Source of the DNA: Bacillota bacterium
GTDB lineage: Bacteria; Bacillota; Sulfobacillia; Thermaerobacterales; Thermaerobacteraceae
Direction: 5' to 3'
Length of the DNA stretch: 7,353 nt
Assembly: GCA_003242195.1 (NCBI GenBank)
Contig: QGUQ01000086.1
Location: 1 to 7,353 of the forward strand
In this document: in pieces, positions 1 through 5,500 of the stretch
Layout of the letters: every line of letters starts with the position of its first letter
Position numbering within the stretch: the stretch's first letter is position 1
Notes under the pieces: generated by a model
Told to the model about the DNA's origin: nothing
What the model saw: only the letters and a program-made list of their open reading frames with translations
Database searches by the model: none
Translations under genes and position numbers: made by a program

Positions 1-1395
1 CATGGCCACGCCGGCCACCGGCGCCTTGATGGGCACGCCGGCGTCCATCAGCGCCAGGGTGCTGCCGCAGGTGCTGGCCATGGAGGTGGAGCCATTGGAG
101 CTCAGCACCTCGGACACCAGGCGGATGGTGTAGGGGAATTCCATCTCGTCGGGCAACACCGGCACCAGGGCCCGCTCCGCCAGGGCGCCATGGCCGATCT
201 CCCGCCGGCTCGGCGCCCGCAGCGGTGCCACCTCGCCCGTGCTGTAGGGCGGGAAGTTGTAGTGATGCATGTAGCGCTTGAACTCCTCGATCTGGCCCAG
301 GGTGTCCAGCATCTGCCGGTCGCCCGGGGCGCCGAGGGACGCGACCGTCAGGACCTGGGTCTGGCCGCGTTGGAAGAGGCCCGACCCGTGAGCCCGCGGC
401 AGCAGGCCTACCTCCACGTGGATGGGCCGGATCTCGTCGGGCCGCCGCCCGTCGGGTCGGATCTGTTCCTCGAGAATTTGCTTGCGTACGATCTCCTTGA
501 GCACCTGGTCCAGCACGTGTTGGATGTCCAGCTCGCCTTCGGGGAACTCGGCCAGGAGCTCCTCCAGGGCAGCCTTCTTGACCTCCTCCACCGCCTGCTC
601 GCGCGCCTGCTTGTCGGGGTGGTTGATGGCCTCCCGCAGGCGCTCGGTGTAGCGGGAACGCACCGCCTCGACGATGGCCGGGTCCGGCTCGTAGAGCTCG
701 GGCTCCGCCTTGGGCTTGCCGCACTCGGCGATGATGCGCTCCTGAAACTCCACCAGGTGCTTGATCTCCTCGTGCCCGCGAAAGATGGCATCCAGGATCA
801 CGGCCTCGGGCACCTGGTCGGCGCCCGCCTCCACCATGTTGACGGCGTCCCGGGTGCCCGCCACCGTCAGGTGAAGGCGGCTGTGCTCCCGCTGGGCGGC
901 GGTGGGGTTGATGACCAGCTCGCCGTCCAGCAAGCCGACCTCTACCGCTCCGACGGGACCGTTCCACGGAATGTCCGAGATTCCCAGGGCCACCGAGGCA
1001 CCGATGATGCCGGCAATCTCCGGCGAGCAGTCATCGTCGTAGGACAGCGTGGTGACGATGATCTGGACCTCGTTCCGGTAGCCCTTGGGGAAGAGCGGTC
1101 GCAGCGGCCGGTCCGTCAGGCGACCCGACAGGATGGCGCGCTCGCTCGGCTTGCCTTCACGGCGGAAGAAGGAACCGGGTATACGCCCGGCCGCGTACAG
1201 CCGTTCCTCCCAGTCGACGCGCAGCGGGAAGAAGTCGATCCCCTGCCGCGGCTCCTTGGATGCTGTGGCCGTGGCGAGGATGACGGTATCGCCGTATCGG
1301 ACCAGCGCCGCGCCGTTCGCCTGCTGGGCCATCTGGCCGACTTCCACGATCAGCGGGCGCCCGGCCAGTTCGGTCTGGTAGACCCGTTTCTCCAA
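1..1395 (-). CDS. pnp: Polyribonucleotide nucleotidyltransferase (PNPase), 5' part, cut by the window edge
   Basis: PNPase degrades RNA 3' to 5' by phosphorolysis, releasing nucleoside diphosphates, and is a core enzyme of bacterial mRNA turnover. The window holds exactly 465 codons of a protein usually about 700 residues long. The first RNase PH-like domain carries the FFRREGKPSE loop (residues 76-85), which contacts RNA in the family. An all-helical linker region follows. The second RNase PH domain starts near GSGLFQRGQTQ and includes REIGHGAL and SNGSTSMAST (residues 433-442), part of the phosphate-binding site. The frame leaves the window at VAGVAM, just before the catalytic aspartates, so those and the KH and S1 RNA-binding domains are not visible. 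I chose the TTG at 1393-1395: AGGGGAGGG lies 9 nt upstream, and the product begins (M)EKRVYQTELAGR, close to the Bacillus N-terminus. An in-frame ATG at 1414-1416 has no ribosome binding site. It is the last gene in view, 73 bp after rpsO. Identity is secure; the start is likely. Confidence 0.97.
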   Translation of the reverse strand, partial: MEKRVYQTELAGRPLIVEVGQMAQQANGAALVRYGDTVILATATASKEPRQGIDFFPLRVDWEERLYAAGRIPGSFFRREGKPSERAILSGRLTDRPLRPLFPKGYRNEVQIIVTTLSYDDDCSPEIAGIIGASVALGISDIPWNGPVGAVEVGLLDGELVINPTAAQREHSRLHLTVAGTRDAVNMVEAGADQVPEAVILDAIFRGHEEIKHLVEFQERIIAECGKPKAEPELYEPDPAIVEAVRSRYTERLREAINHPDKQAREQAVEEVKKAALEELLAEFPEGELDIQHVLDQVLKEIVRKQILEEQIRPDGRRPDEIRPIHVEVGLLPRAHGSGLFQRGQTQVLTVASLGAPGDRQMLDTLGQIEEFKRYMHHYNFPPYSTGEVAPLRAPSRREIGHGALAERALVPVLPDEMEFPYTIRLVSEVLSSNGSTSMASTCGSTLALMDAGVPIKAPVAGVAM

Positions 1396-1404
1396 GCTCG
1401 TAGG

Positions 1405-1413
1405 CCCTCCCCT
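1405..1413 (-). promoter_or_regulatory. Ribosome binding site that decides the pnp TTG start
   Basis: On the minus strand AGGGGAGGG ends 9 nt before the TTG at 1393-1395. The in-frame ATG at 1414-1416 lies directly upstream of this purine run and so cannot use it. This favours TTG as the pnp start codon. Confidence 0.7.
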
Positions 1414-1431
1414 CATTCACACCGTGCAAGT

Positions 1432-1460
1432 GACAAGAGCGGGCCGTGCCCGCTCTTGTC
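1432..1460 (-). other. Perfect 13-bp hairpin between rpsO and pnp, possible mRNA processing site
   Basis: The arms GACAAGAGCGGGC and GCCCGCTCTTGTC pair perfectly around a 3-nt loop. The stem begins 9 nt after the rpsO stop codon and ends 18 nt before the pnp Shine-Dalgarno sequence. The bases after the stem on the transcribed strand are ACTTGCAC, so the U-tract of an intrinsic terminator is missing, and pnp just downstream would need read-through anyway. In Escherichia coli a stem-loop in the pnp leader is cut by RNase III and underlies PNPase autoregulation. By analogy this hairpin may be a processing site or may protect the 3' end of rpsO mRNA. Partial attenuation is another possibility. 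The structure is seen directly; its role is inferred. Confidence 0.7.
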
Positions 1461-1468
1461 GAAGGGCT

Positions 1469-1738
1469 TCAACGCCGCAAGCCGAGGCGTGTGATCACCG
1501 CCTGGTAGCGCTCCGGATCGCGGCTCTTGAGGTACTGAAGCAAACGGCGGCGCTTGCCCACCATCTTCAACAGCCCGCGGCGCGAGTGATGATCCTTCTT
1601 GTGCTTCCGCAGGTGCTCCGTCAGCTCGTTGATCCGCTCGGTCAGGATGGCGACCTGCACCTCGGGCGAGCCCGTGTCGTTCTCGTGCAGCGCAAACTCC
1701 TTGATCAGCTGCTGCTTCCTCTCCTGGGTGAGCGCCAA
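1469..1738 (-). CDS. rpsO: 30S ribosomal protein S15
   Basis: S15 is a primary 16S rRNA-binding protein that binds a three-way junction in the central domain and starts assembly of the 30S platform. The 89-residue product is the standard family length. It shows the S15 signature: NDTGSPEVQVAIL, then the HKKDHHSRRGLL segment that contacts rRNA, a basic KRRRLLQYLK helix, and the invariant C-terminus RLGLRR. Two in-frame TTG codons lie near the start, at 1742-1744 and 1736-1738. The second is chosen: it sits 8 nt after a perfect AGGAGG, whereas the first sits only 2 nt after it, and it gives MALTQERKQQL, nearly identical to Bacillus S15. The gene lies 165 bp after ribF and has its own likely promoter and a structured leader, which suggests separate expression and possible feedback control by S15. 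It is followed by a hairpin and then pnp, the common rpsO-pnp pair. Confidence 0.98.
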   Translation of the reverse strand: MALTQERKQQLIKEFALHENDTGSPEVQVAILTERINELTEHLRKHKKDHHSRRGLLKMVGKRRRLLQYLKSRDPERYQAVITRLGLRR

Positions 1739-1861
1739 GGTCAAGCCCTCCTCACATGAGCCCGCGGCATCCCCGCCCGGCCAGGCTGCCGCCGGAGGCA
1801 GCGGGCGCCTCGCCGGGGGATCACCGCCGCAGGCACGGATTGCGCCTCATCGCTTGAGGTC
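1739..1861 (-). promoter_or_regulatory. Structured 5' leader of rpsO, candidate S15 autoregulatory RNA
   Basis: The leader of about 123 nt between the predicted transcription start and the rpsO start can fold in several parts. CCTCA and TGAGG form a 5-bp hairpin at 1845-1859. An extended stem pairs 1816-1821 (ATCCCC) with 1769-1774 (GGGGAT) and 1812-1815 (CGGC) with 1778-1781 (GCCG). Inside it sits a 6-bp hairpin with arms GCTGCC (1797-1802) and GGCAGC (1785-1790). CCTCC in the inner hairpin is also complementary to the rpsO Shine-Dalgarno core. S15 is known to repress its own mRNA through leader structures in several bacteria, including Geobacillus and Escherichia coli, using lineage-specific folds. 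The pairings are read by eye. GC-rich DNA makes such stems common, so the regulatory role is a hypothesis. Confidence 0.4.
1747..1752 (-). promoter_or_regulatory. rpsO Shine-Dalgarno sequence before tandem TTG codons
   Basis: A perfect AGGAGG on the minus strand is followed by GC, TTG, ACC, TTG. Spacing is 2 nt to the first TTG and 8 nt to the second, so the second (1736-1738) is the natural start. The GGAGG core can also pair with CCTCC at 1794-1798 in the leader, which would hide it from the ribosome. Confidence 0.75.
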
Positions 1862-1867
1862 GAAACG

Positions 1868-1897
1868 ATTGTAGCAACCGCCGGTGCACCTTGGCAA
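1868..1897 (-). promoter_or_regulatory. Housekeeping-sigma-type promoter for rpsO(-pnp)
   Basis: On the minus strand a -35 box TTGCCA (1892-1897, one mismatch to TTGACA) is followed after 18 bp by a -10 box TACAAT (1868-1873, one mismatch to TATAAT). The -10 box is preceded by TGC, giving an extended -10. The -35 begins 6 bp past the ribF stop codon. Initiation would fall near 1861. It is the only strong promoter-like match I noticed and lies in the longest intergenic gap, so S15 and PNPase can probably be transcribed independently of the upstream operon as well as by read-through, since no terminator is seen after ribF. Confidence 0.65.
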
Positions 1898-1903
1898 ATC
1901 GGT

Positions 1904-2959
1904 TCATCCTACGCCCCCGGGATGCTCCGTCGTGCCGCCGGCCGTCGCCCGGGCGCCGGGTGTCTCCCCGTCGACGCCCCCGTCCCCTTCACCGGCTCCC
2001 GTGCCCGCCGGGTCCAAGAGGGGATCGCCCGCCGGCGCCTCCCGCAACCACTCCCGCGCCGCCCTCACGTCTTCCCGGATTTGTGCTGCCAGCTCGTCGG
2101 GGCCGCTGAAGCGGCGCTCCTCCCTCAGCCGGCGCACGAAGCCGACCCGCAGCGACTGGCCGTACAGATCCTCCTTTACGTCCAGCAGGTGCACTTCCAG
2201 GCGCAGCTCCCCACCGCCAAAGGTAGGGCGCCGGCCGATGTTGGCGACGCCGGGCCACAGGCGGCCGTTCCATGCCACCCAGACGGCATAGACCCCCTCC
2301 GCCGGAAGTACCAGCCCCGGCGGTGTGGAGAGGTTGGCCGTCGGGAACCCGATCCCGGCCCCCCGCCCCTCCCCCCGCCGGACGATGCCGGCGATGGAGT
2401 AGAGGCGGCCTAGGGCGGCGGCGGCGCCGGCCACGTCGCCGGCTTCCAGCAGGCGGCGGATCCACGTGCTGGACACCGGCCGCCGGTCCACCTGCACGGG
2501 CGGCACGACATGGGCTCGGAAACCCAGTTCCGGCCCCCATCGTTCCAGATCGGCCGCCGAGCCGAGACCGCCCCGGCCGAACTGGAAGTTGAAGCCGACG
2601 AAAACGGTGCGCGCCCGCAGCCGCCCGGCCAGCATCCTGCGGGCGAACTCCCGCGCCTCCATCCGCGCCAGCGCGGCATCGAAGCGCGCCACGACCGCCG
2701 TGTCGATGCCGGTCCACGCCAACAGGGCGAGCCGGTCGTCCAGGCTGCCTAGCAGCGGCGGCAGCCGGTCGGGGGCCAGCACCGCCAGGGGGTGCGGGTC
2801 GAAGGTCAGGGCCACGGCCCGCCCTCCCTGGGCCCGGGCCGCCGCGACGGCCCCGCGGAGGAGCGCCTGGTGGCCGCGGTGGACGCCATCGAAGGTGCCG
2901 ATGGCCACGTGGGTCGGCTCGTCGGACTGCCACTCGTCAAGACCATACGCGACGTGCAT
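1904..2959 (-). CDS. ribF: Bifunctional riboflavin kinase / FMN adenylyltransferase (FAD synthetase)
   Basis: RibF phosphorylates riboflavin to FMN and adenylates FMN to FAD, supplying flavin cofactors in the cytoplasm. The 351-residue protein has both expected modules. The N-terminal nucleotidyltransferase domain (about 1-185) shows GTFDGVHRGH (21-30, the HxGH-type nucleotide-binding motif), LTFDPHP (51-57), VGFNFQFGRG (121-130) and SSTWIR (163-168). The C-terminal kinase domain (about 186-305) shows GIGFPTANL with the PTAN motif (206-209), ANIGRRPTF (239-247) and LEVHLLD, whose Glu255 matches the usual catalytic base. From about residue 308 a tail of some 44 residues rich in Gly, Ala, Thr and Pro extends beyond the family's usual end near 310 residues. 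The ATG at 2957-2959 follows AGGGG with a 7-nt spacer. It lies 26 bp after truB. This truB-ribF-rpsO order is conserved in many bacteria. Confidence 0.97.
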   Translation of the reverse strand: MHVAYGLDEWQSDEPTHVAIGTFDGVHRGHQALLRGAVAAARAQGGRAVALTFDPHPLAVLAPDRLPPLLGSLDDRLALLAWTGIDTAVVARFDAALARMEAREFARRMLAGRLRARTVFVGFNFQFGRGGLGSAADLERWGPELGFRAHVVPPVQVDRRPVSSTWIRRLLEAGDVAGAAAALGRLYSIAGIVRRGEGRGAGIGFPTANLSTPPGLVLPAEGVYAVWVAWNGRLWPGVANIGRRPTFGGGELRLEVHLLDVKEDLYGQSLRVGFVRRLREERRFSGPDELAAQIREDVRAAREWLREAPAGDPLLDPAGTGAGEGDGGVDGETPGARATAGGTTEHPGGVG

Positions 2960-2985
2960 GGAACATCCCCTAATACGGGCTTGAT

Positions 2986-3924
2986 CTAGGACGGTGTGAT
3001 CACCATCTCCGGCCGGGCCACCAGCTTGCCCGCCCGGTTTCCCAGAGGGGCCCCCGCCAGCGTGTGTCCCCGCGGTTCAAGCAGGCGCCCCCGGGCCTGC
3101 TCGCCGGCGGTGGCCGCCCCCCCCCGCCCCGCACCCCGGGGCGCCGGCGGAGCCCCGTGGCGAACGCGGCGCGCGTCCGCGGGCGACAGCCGCCACGCGG
3201 GCAGGAAGGACAGCGCTTCGGCGGGATCGATGAGGAGTTCGGCAGCCCGCCCCTCCCGCGCCGCCCGGTCGAGCTCCTCCAGCGTCCGCGCCCGTTCCAG
3301 GGTGAAGGGCCCGGCGGCGGTCCGCACCAGCGCTCCTAGCACGGCGCCGCATCCCAGGGCTTCCCCCAGGTCGCGGGCCAGCGCCCGGATGTAGGTGCCC
3401 TTGCTGCAATGGACGTCCAGGAGGAGCCGCGGCCACGGGCCCGGACGCCAGTCGACCACCTCCAGGGCGTAGATGGTCACGGCCCGCGGCGCCAGCTCGA
3501 CCTCCTCCCCGCGCCTATGCCTCTCGTATGCCCGTCGCCCGCCCTGGCGCACGGCCGACACCCGGGGCGGCACCTGCTCCTGGGTCCCCAGAAAGCGGGC
3601 CAGCGCCTCGCGGACCCGGTCCAGGGAGAGATCCTCCACGGGGCGGCAGGCCGTTACCTCGCCCTCGGCGTCATGGGTGTCGCTGGCGATGCCGAGCCAG
3701 ATCTCCGCCCGGTAGCGCTTGTCCGACTCGCTAAGGTATCCCGCGATGCGCGTGGCCGTGCCCAGGCACAGCACCAGGACGCCGGCCGCCGCGGGGTCCA
3801 GCGTCCCCGCGTGGCCCACCCGCCGCAGCCCGAAGGCCTTGCGGCAGTGATCGACCACGTCGTGGGAGGTCATGCCGGGCGGCTTGACGACGGGCAGCAC
3901 GCCCGTCGCCCCGCTGTCCCTCAC
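2986..3924 (-). CDS. truB: tRNA pseudouridine(55) synthase TruB
   Basis: TruB converts U55 to pseudouridine in the T-loop of most tRNAs and helps them fold. The 312-residue product shows the family's motifs in order: the N-terminal KPPGMTSHDV (14-23), VGHAGTLDPAAAG (36-48) with catalytic Asp43, KRYRAEIWLG (69-78), then VPPRVSAVR and CSKGTYIRALARDLG in the catalytic core. A Gly/Ala-rich linker follows, then a short C-terminal domain ending GKLVARPEMVITPS, similar to the TruB C-terminal or PUA-like module. The start is the GTG at 3922-3924. It overlaps the nrnA stop as GTGA and has GAGGGGAGGG 6 nt upstream, so the two genes are probably translationally coupled. The open frame runs much further upstream, but only as a shadow of nrnA. 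A run of nine G lies in the linker. Identity is secure. Confidence 0.97.
   Translation of the reverse strand: MRDSGATGVLPVVKPPGMTSHDVVDHCRKAFGLRRVGHAGTLDPAAAGVLVLCLGTATRIAGYLSESDKRYRAEIWLGIASDTHDAEGEVTACRPVEDLSLDRVREALARFLGTQEQVPPRVSAVRQGGRRAYERHRRGEEVELAPRAVTIYALEVVDWRPGPWPRLLLDVHCSKGTYIRALARDLGEALGCGAVLGALVRTAAGPFTLERARTLEELDRAAREGRAAELLIDPAEALSFLPAWRLSPADARRVRHGAPPAPRGAGRGGAATAGEQARGRLLEPRGHTLAGAPLGNRAGKLVARPEMVITPS
3117..3125 (-). repeat. Homopolymer run of nine G in the truB coding strand
   Basis: Nine consecutive C on the plus strand (nine G in the mRNA) lie near TruB residues 267-270, in the Gly/Ala-rich linker after the catalytic domain. The frame continues past it into a plausible TruB C-terminal domain, so the length shown appears to be the in-frame one. 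Such runs are prone to slippage and to sequencing error. Confidence 0.9.
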
Positions 3925-4943
3925 CGGCGGCCCTCCCCTCCGGTACCCGCCGAGCCCCCCGGCCCCGGCCTCATCCCCTCGCCTTGCAGGTACTCCGCCA
4001 CCCGCTGCAGGACCTGGACGCGGGCCCGCTCCAGAGGTCCGGGTACGGTGCACCCGGCCGCCCGGGCGTGGCCGCCCCCGCCGAAGACCGCCGCCAACTT
4101 GCTGACGTCCACCTCTCGATTGGAACGCCAGCTGACGCGCACCCGGCCGTCCGGTTCCTCGATGAACAACAGGGCAACCTCCACGCCGGCAATGCTGCGG
4201 GGATAGTTGACGAAGCCCTCCGTGTCGGCCCGCTGGGCACCGATGCGGTCCATCATCGCCCGGGAGACGGTCATCCAGGCCAGGCGGCCCCCGGCGCCCA
4301 CCTCCAGCGTGCCCAGGGCCTCCCGCAACAGGCGCAGCACCCGCAGGGGGCGTGACTCGAAGACGGCCTGGGCCACCTCCGCCGGCCGCACGCCCGCCTC
4401 CAGCAAACGGGCGGCCAGGCGCAAGGTGTCCGGGCGTGTGGCCTCGTACTGGAACGACCCCGTGTCGGTGAGGATCGCCGTGTACAGGCCGTAGGCCATG
4501 GCGGTGTCCAGTTCCACCCCCAGGCGGTCGATGAGCCGGGCCGTGATCTCGCCCACGGCGGCGGCACCCGGCTCGATCAGGTTGACGTCGCCGTAGCGCC
4601 GGTTGGAGGGGTGGTGGTCGATGTTGATGACCCGCCCGATGCGGTCGATGGCCGCCCGCGCCGGGCCCACCCGGTCCAGGTCCGCGCAATCCAGCAGGAT
4701 GGCCGCGTCATACTGGGACCAGTCGTCCTCGTATTCGTTCCAGAGCCGGAAACGCTCGATGCCGGGGAGAAACCGGTACTGCTCGCCCGGGGGATCCGCG
4801 CTGATCCAGACGGTGCGCTTGCCCAGCCGCTCCAAGGCCAAGCCCAGAGCCAACGTGGAACCGATGCTGTCCCCGTCGGGGGACAGGTGGAGGAACAGAG
4901 CAAACCGGCGGCCCGCCCGCAGCGCCTCGACGACGGCCGCCAT
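3921..4943 (-). CDS. nrnA: DHH/DHHA1 phosphoesterase, NrnA-type oligoribonuclease / pAp phosphatase
   Basis: NrnA-family enzymes finish RNA decay by hydrolysing 2-5-mer nanoRNAs to mononucleotides. Many also dephosphorylate 3'-phosphoadenosine 5'-phosphate (pAp) or cleave linear dinucleotides such as pApA. The 340-residue protein has the full metal-binding set: HLSPDGDSIGS (19-29), LLDCAD (83-88), NIDHHPSN with the DHH triad (109-111), and LTDTG (158-162). The C-terminal DHHA1 domain carries the substrate-binding GGGGHARAAG (288-297). A Gly-rich tail follows residue 321. The ATG at 4941-4943 is chosen because a perfect AGGAGG lies 5 nt upstream and the first helix then begins as in relatives. 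A GTG at 5028-5030 overlapping the rbfA end would add 29 Pro/Gly-rich residues and is less likely. It sits between rbfA and truB as in many Clostridia-type genomes and overlaps truB by 4 bp. The exact substrate cannot be read from sequence. Confidence 0.93.
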   Translation of the reverse strand: MAAVVEALRAGRRFALFLHLSPDGDSIGSTLALGLALERLGKRTVWISADPPGEQYRFLPGIERFRLWNEYEDDWSQYDAAILLDCADLDRVGPARAAIDRIGRVINIDHHPSNRRYGDVNLIEPGAAAVGEITARLIDRLGVELDTAMAYGLYTAILTDTGSFQYEATRPDTLRLAARLLEAGVRPAEVAQAVFESRPLRVLRLLREALGTLEVGAGGRLAWMTVSRAMMDRIGAQRADTEGFVNYPRSIAGVEVALLFIEEPDGRVRVSWRSNREVDVSKLAAVFGGGGHARAAGCTVPGPLERARVQVLQRVAEYLQGEGMRPGPGGSAGTGGEGRR

Positions 4944-4970
4944 GGCGTCCTCCTGTCCCTCCGGGCCGGT

Positions 4971-4991
4971 ACCCGCCCCTGACGGGCGGGT
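4971..4991 (-). other. 8-bp hairpin in the rbfA-nrnA gap
   Basis: Arms ACCCGCCC and GGGCGGGT surround a 5-nt loop in the 79-bp gap between rbfA and nrnA. No U-tract follows on the transcribed strand, so an intrinsic terminator is not supported. It may affect mRNA stability or the separate translation of nrnA. In DNA this rich in GC a chance origin is also possible. I see no promoter in this gap. Confidence 0.45.
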
Positions 4992-5022
4992 GGGTTGGGG
5001 CTCGGAACCCGGACGATCCCTT

Positions 5023-5478
5023 TCAGTCACGCGCTTCACTCCCCGTCTCCCCGCCTTCCGGCTCGTCCTCGACGCCCTCTTCGTCGCCGGGGGCGGGTTC
5101 GCCGACTCCGCCCTCCCCTTCACCGTGGCCGGCTGCCTCCTGCTCCTTGAGCGAGCGGAGCAGCTGGTGGATGCGCACGCTGTACTCGGCCGACTTGTCC
5201 AGGCGGAAATCCAGCTCCGGAACATGCCGCAGGCGCATGACCCGACCCAGCTCGCTGCGGATGAAGCCGCGCGCGCTCTCCAGGCCCTCCATGGTCCGCC
5301 GCCGGTCTTCCTCGTCTCCGATGACGCTAATGCGCACGCGGGCGTGCCGCATGTCCGGCGAGAGCTCCACCGCGGTGACGGACGCCATCCCCACCCGCGG
5401 GTCCTTGACCCGGCGCAGGATCTCCGCCAGTGCTTCCTGCATGTTGTCGGCGACCCGCAACCGTCGCCTCGACGACAT
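5023..5478 (-). CDS. rbfA: 30S ribosome-binding factor RbfA
   Basis: RbfA binds free, immature 30S subunits, helps process the 5' end of 16S rRNA, and is important during cold adaptation in studied bacteria. The 151-residue product has the single KH-like fold. The core runs from residue 1 to about 111 and includes VKDPRVGMASVTAVELSPD (24-42, the most conserved segment), SARGFIRSELGR (68-79), and the terminal VPELDFRLDKSAEYSVRI region (86-103). A tail of about 40 residues rich in Glu, Gly and Asp follows, making it longer than the usual 115-130 residues. Three in-frame starts lie close together: GTG 5485-5487, ATG 5482-5484 and ATG 5476-5478. The last is favoured because AGGTGAT, complementary to the 16S 3' end, sits just upstream at 5483-5489 and the product starts MSSRRRLRVADNM. 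It lies 22 bp after ylxP, in the usual place downstream of infB. Confidence 0.96.
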   Translation of the reverse strand: MSSRRRLRVADNMQEALAEILRRVKDPRVGMASVTAVELSPDMRHARVRISVIGDEEDRRRTMEGLESARGFIRSELGRVMRLRHVPELDFRLDKSAEYSVRIHQLLRSLKEQEAAGHGEGEGGVGEPAPGDEEGVEDEPEGGETGSEARD

Positions 5479-5500
5479 GGCCATCACCTGCCGCAGGCCC

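Noticed and set aside
1396..1416. ATG at 1414-1416 as the pnp start
   Set aside because: No Shine-Dalgarno sequence precedes it, while the purine run after it fits the TTG at 1393-1395, whose product aligns better with known PNPase N-termini.
1432..1460. Intrinsic terminator after rpsO
   Set aside because: The stem is strong, but neither strand has a U-tract after it, and pnp follows within the same likely transcript.
190..1494. A 434-codon plus-strand open frame opposite pnp
   Set aside because: It is antisense to a clear PNPase, has no recognisable domain or ribosome binding site, and is expected in DNA of this GC content, where stop codons are rare in alternative frames.
2960..2985. A promoter in the truB-ribF gap (TATTAG seen at 2971-2976)
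   Set aside because: The match to a -10 box is weak and no -35 box at a suitable distance was found. The 26-bp gap fits simple co-transcription.
3925..4689. A long N-terminal extension of TruB, since its frame stays open far upstream
   Set aside because: The extension overlaps nrnA in another frame, is Gly/Arg/Pro-rich and matches nothing. TruB family proteins begin just before the KPPGMTSHD motif, where a GTG with a good ribosome binding site exists.
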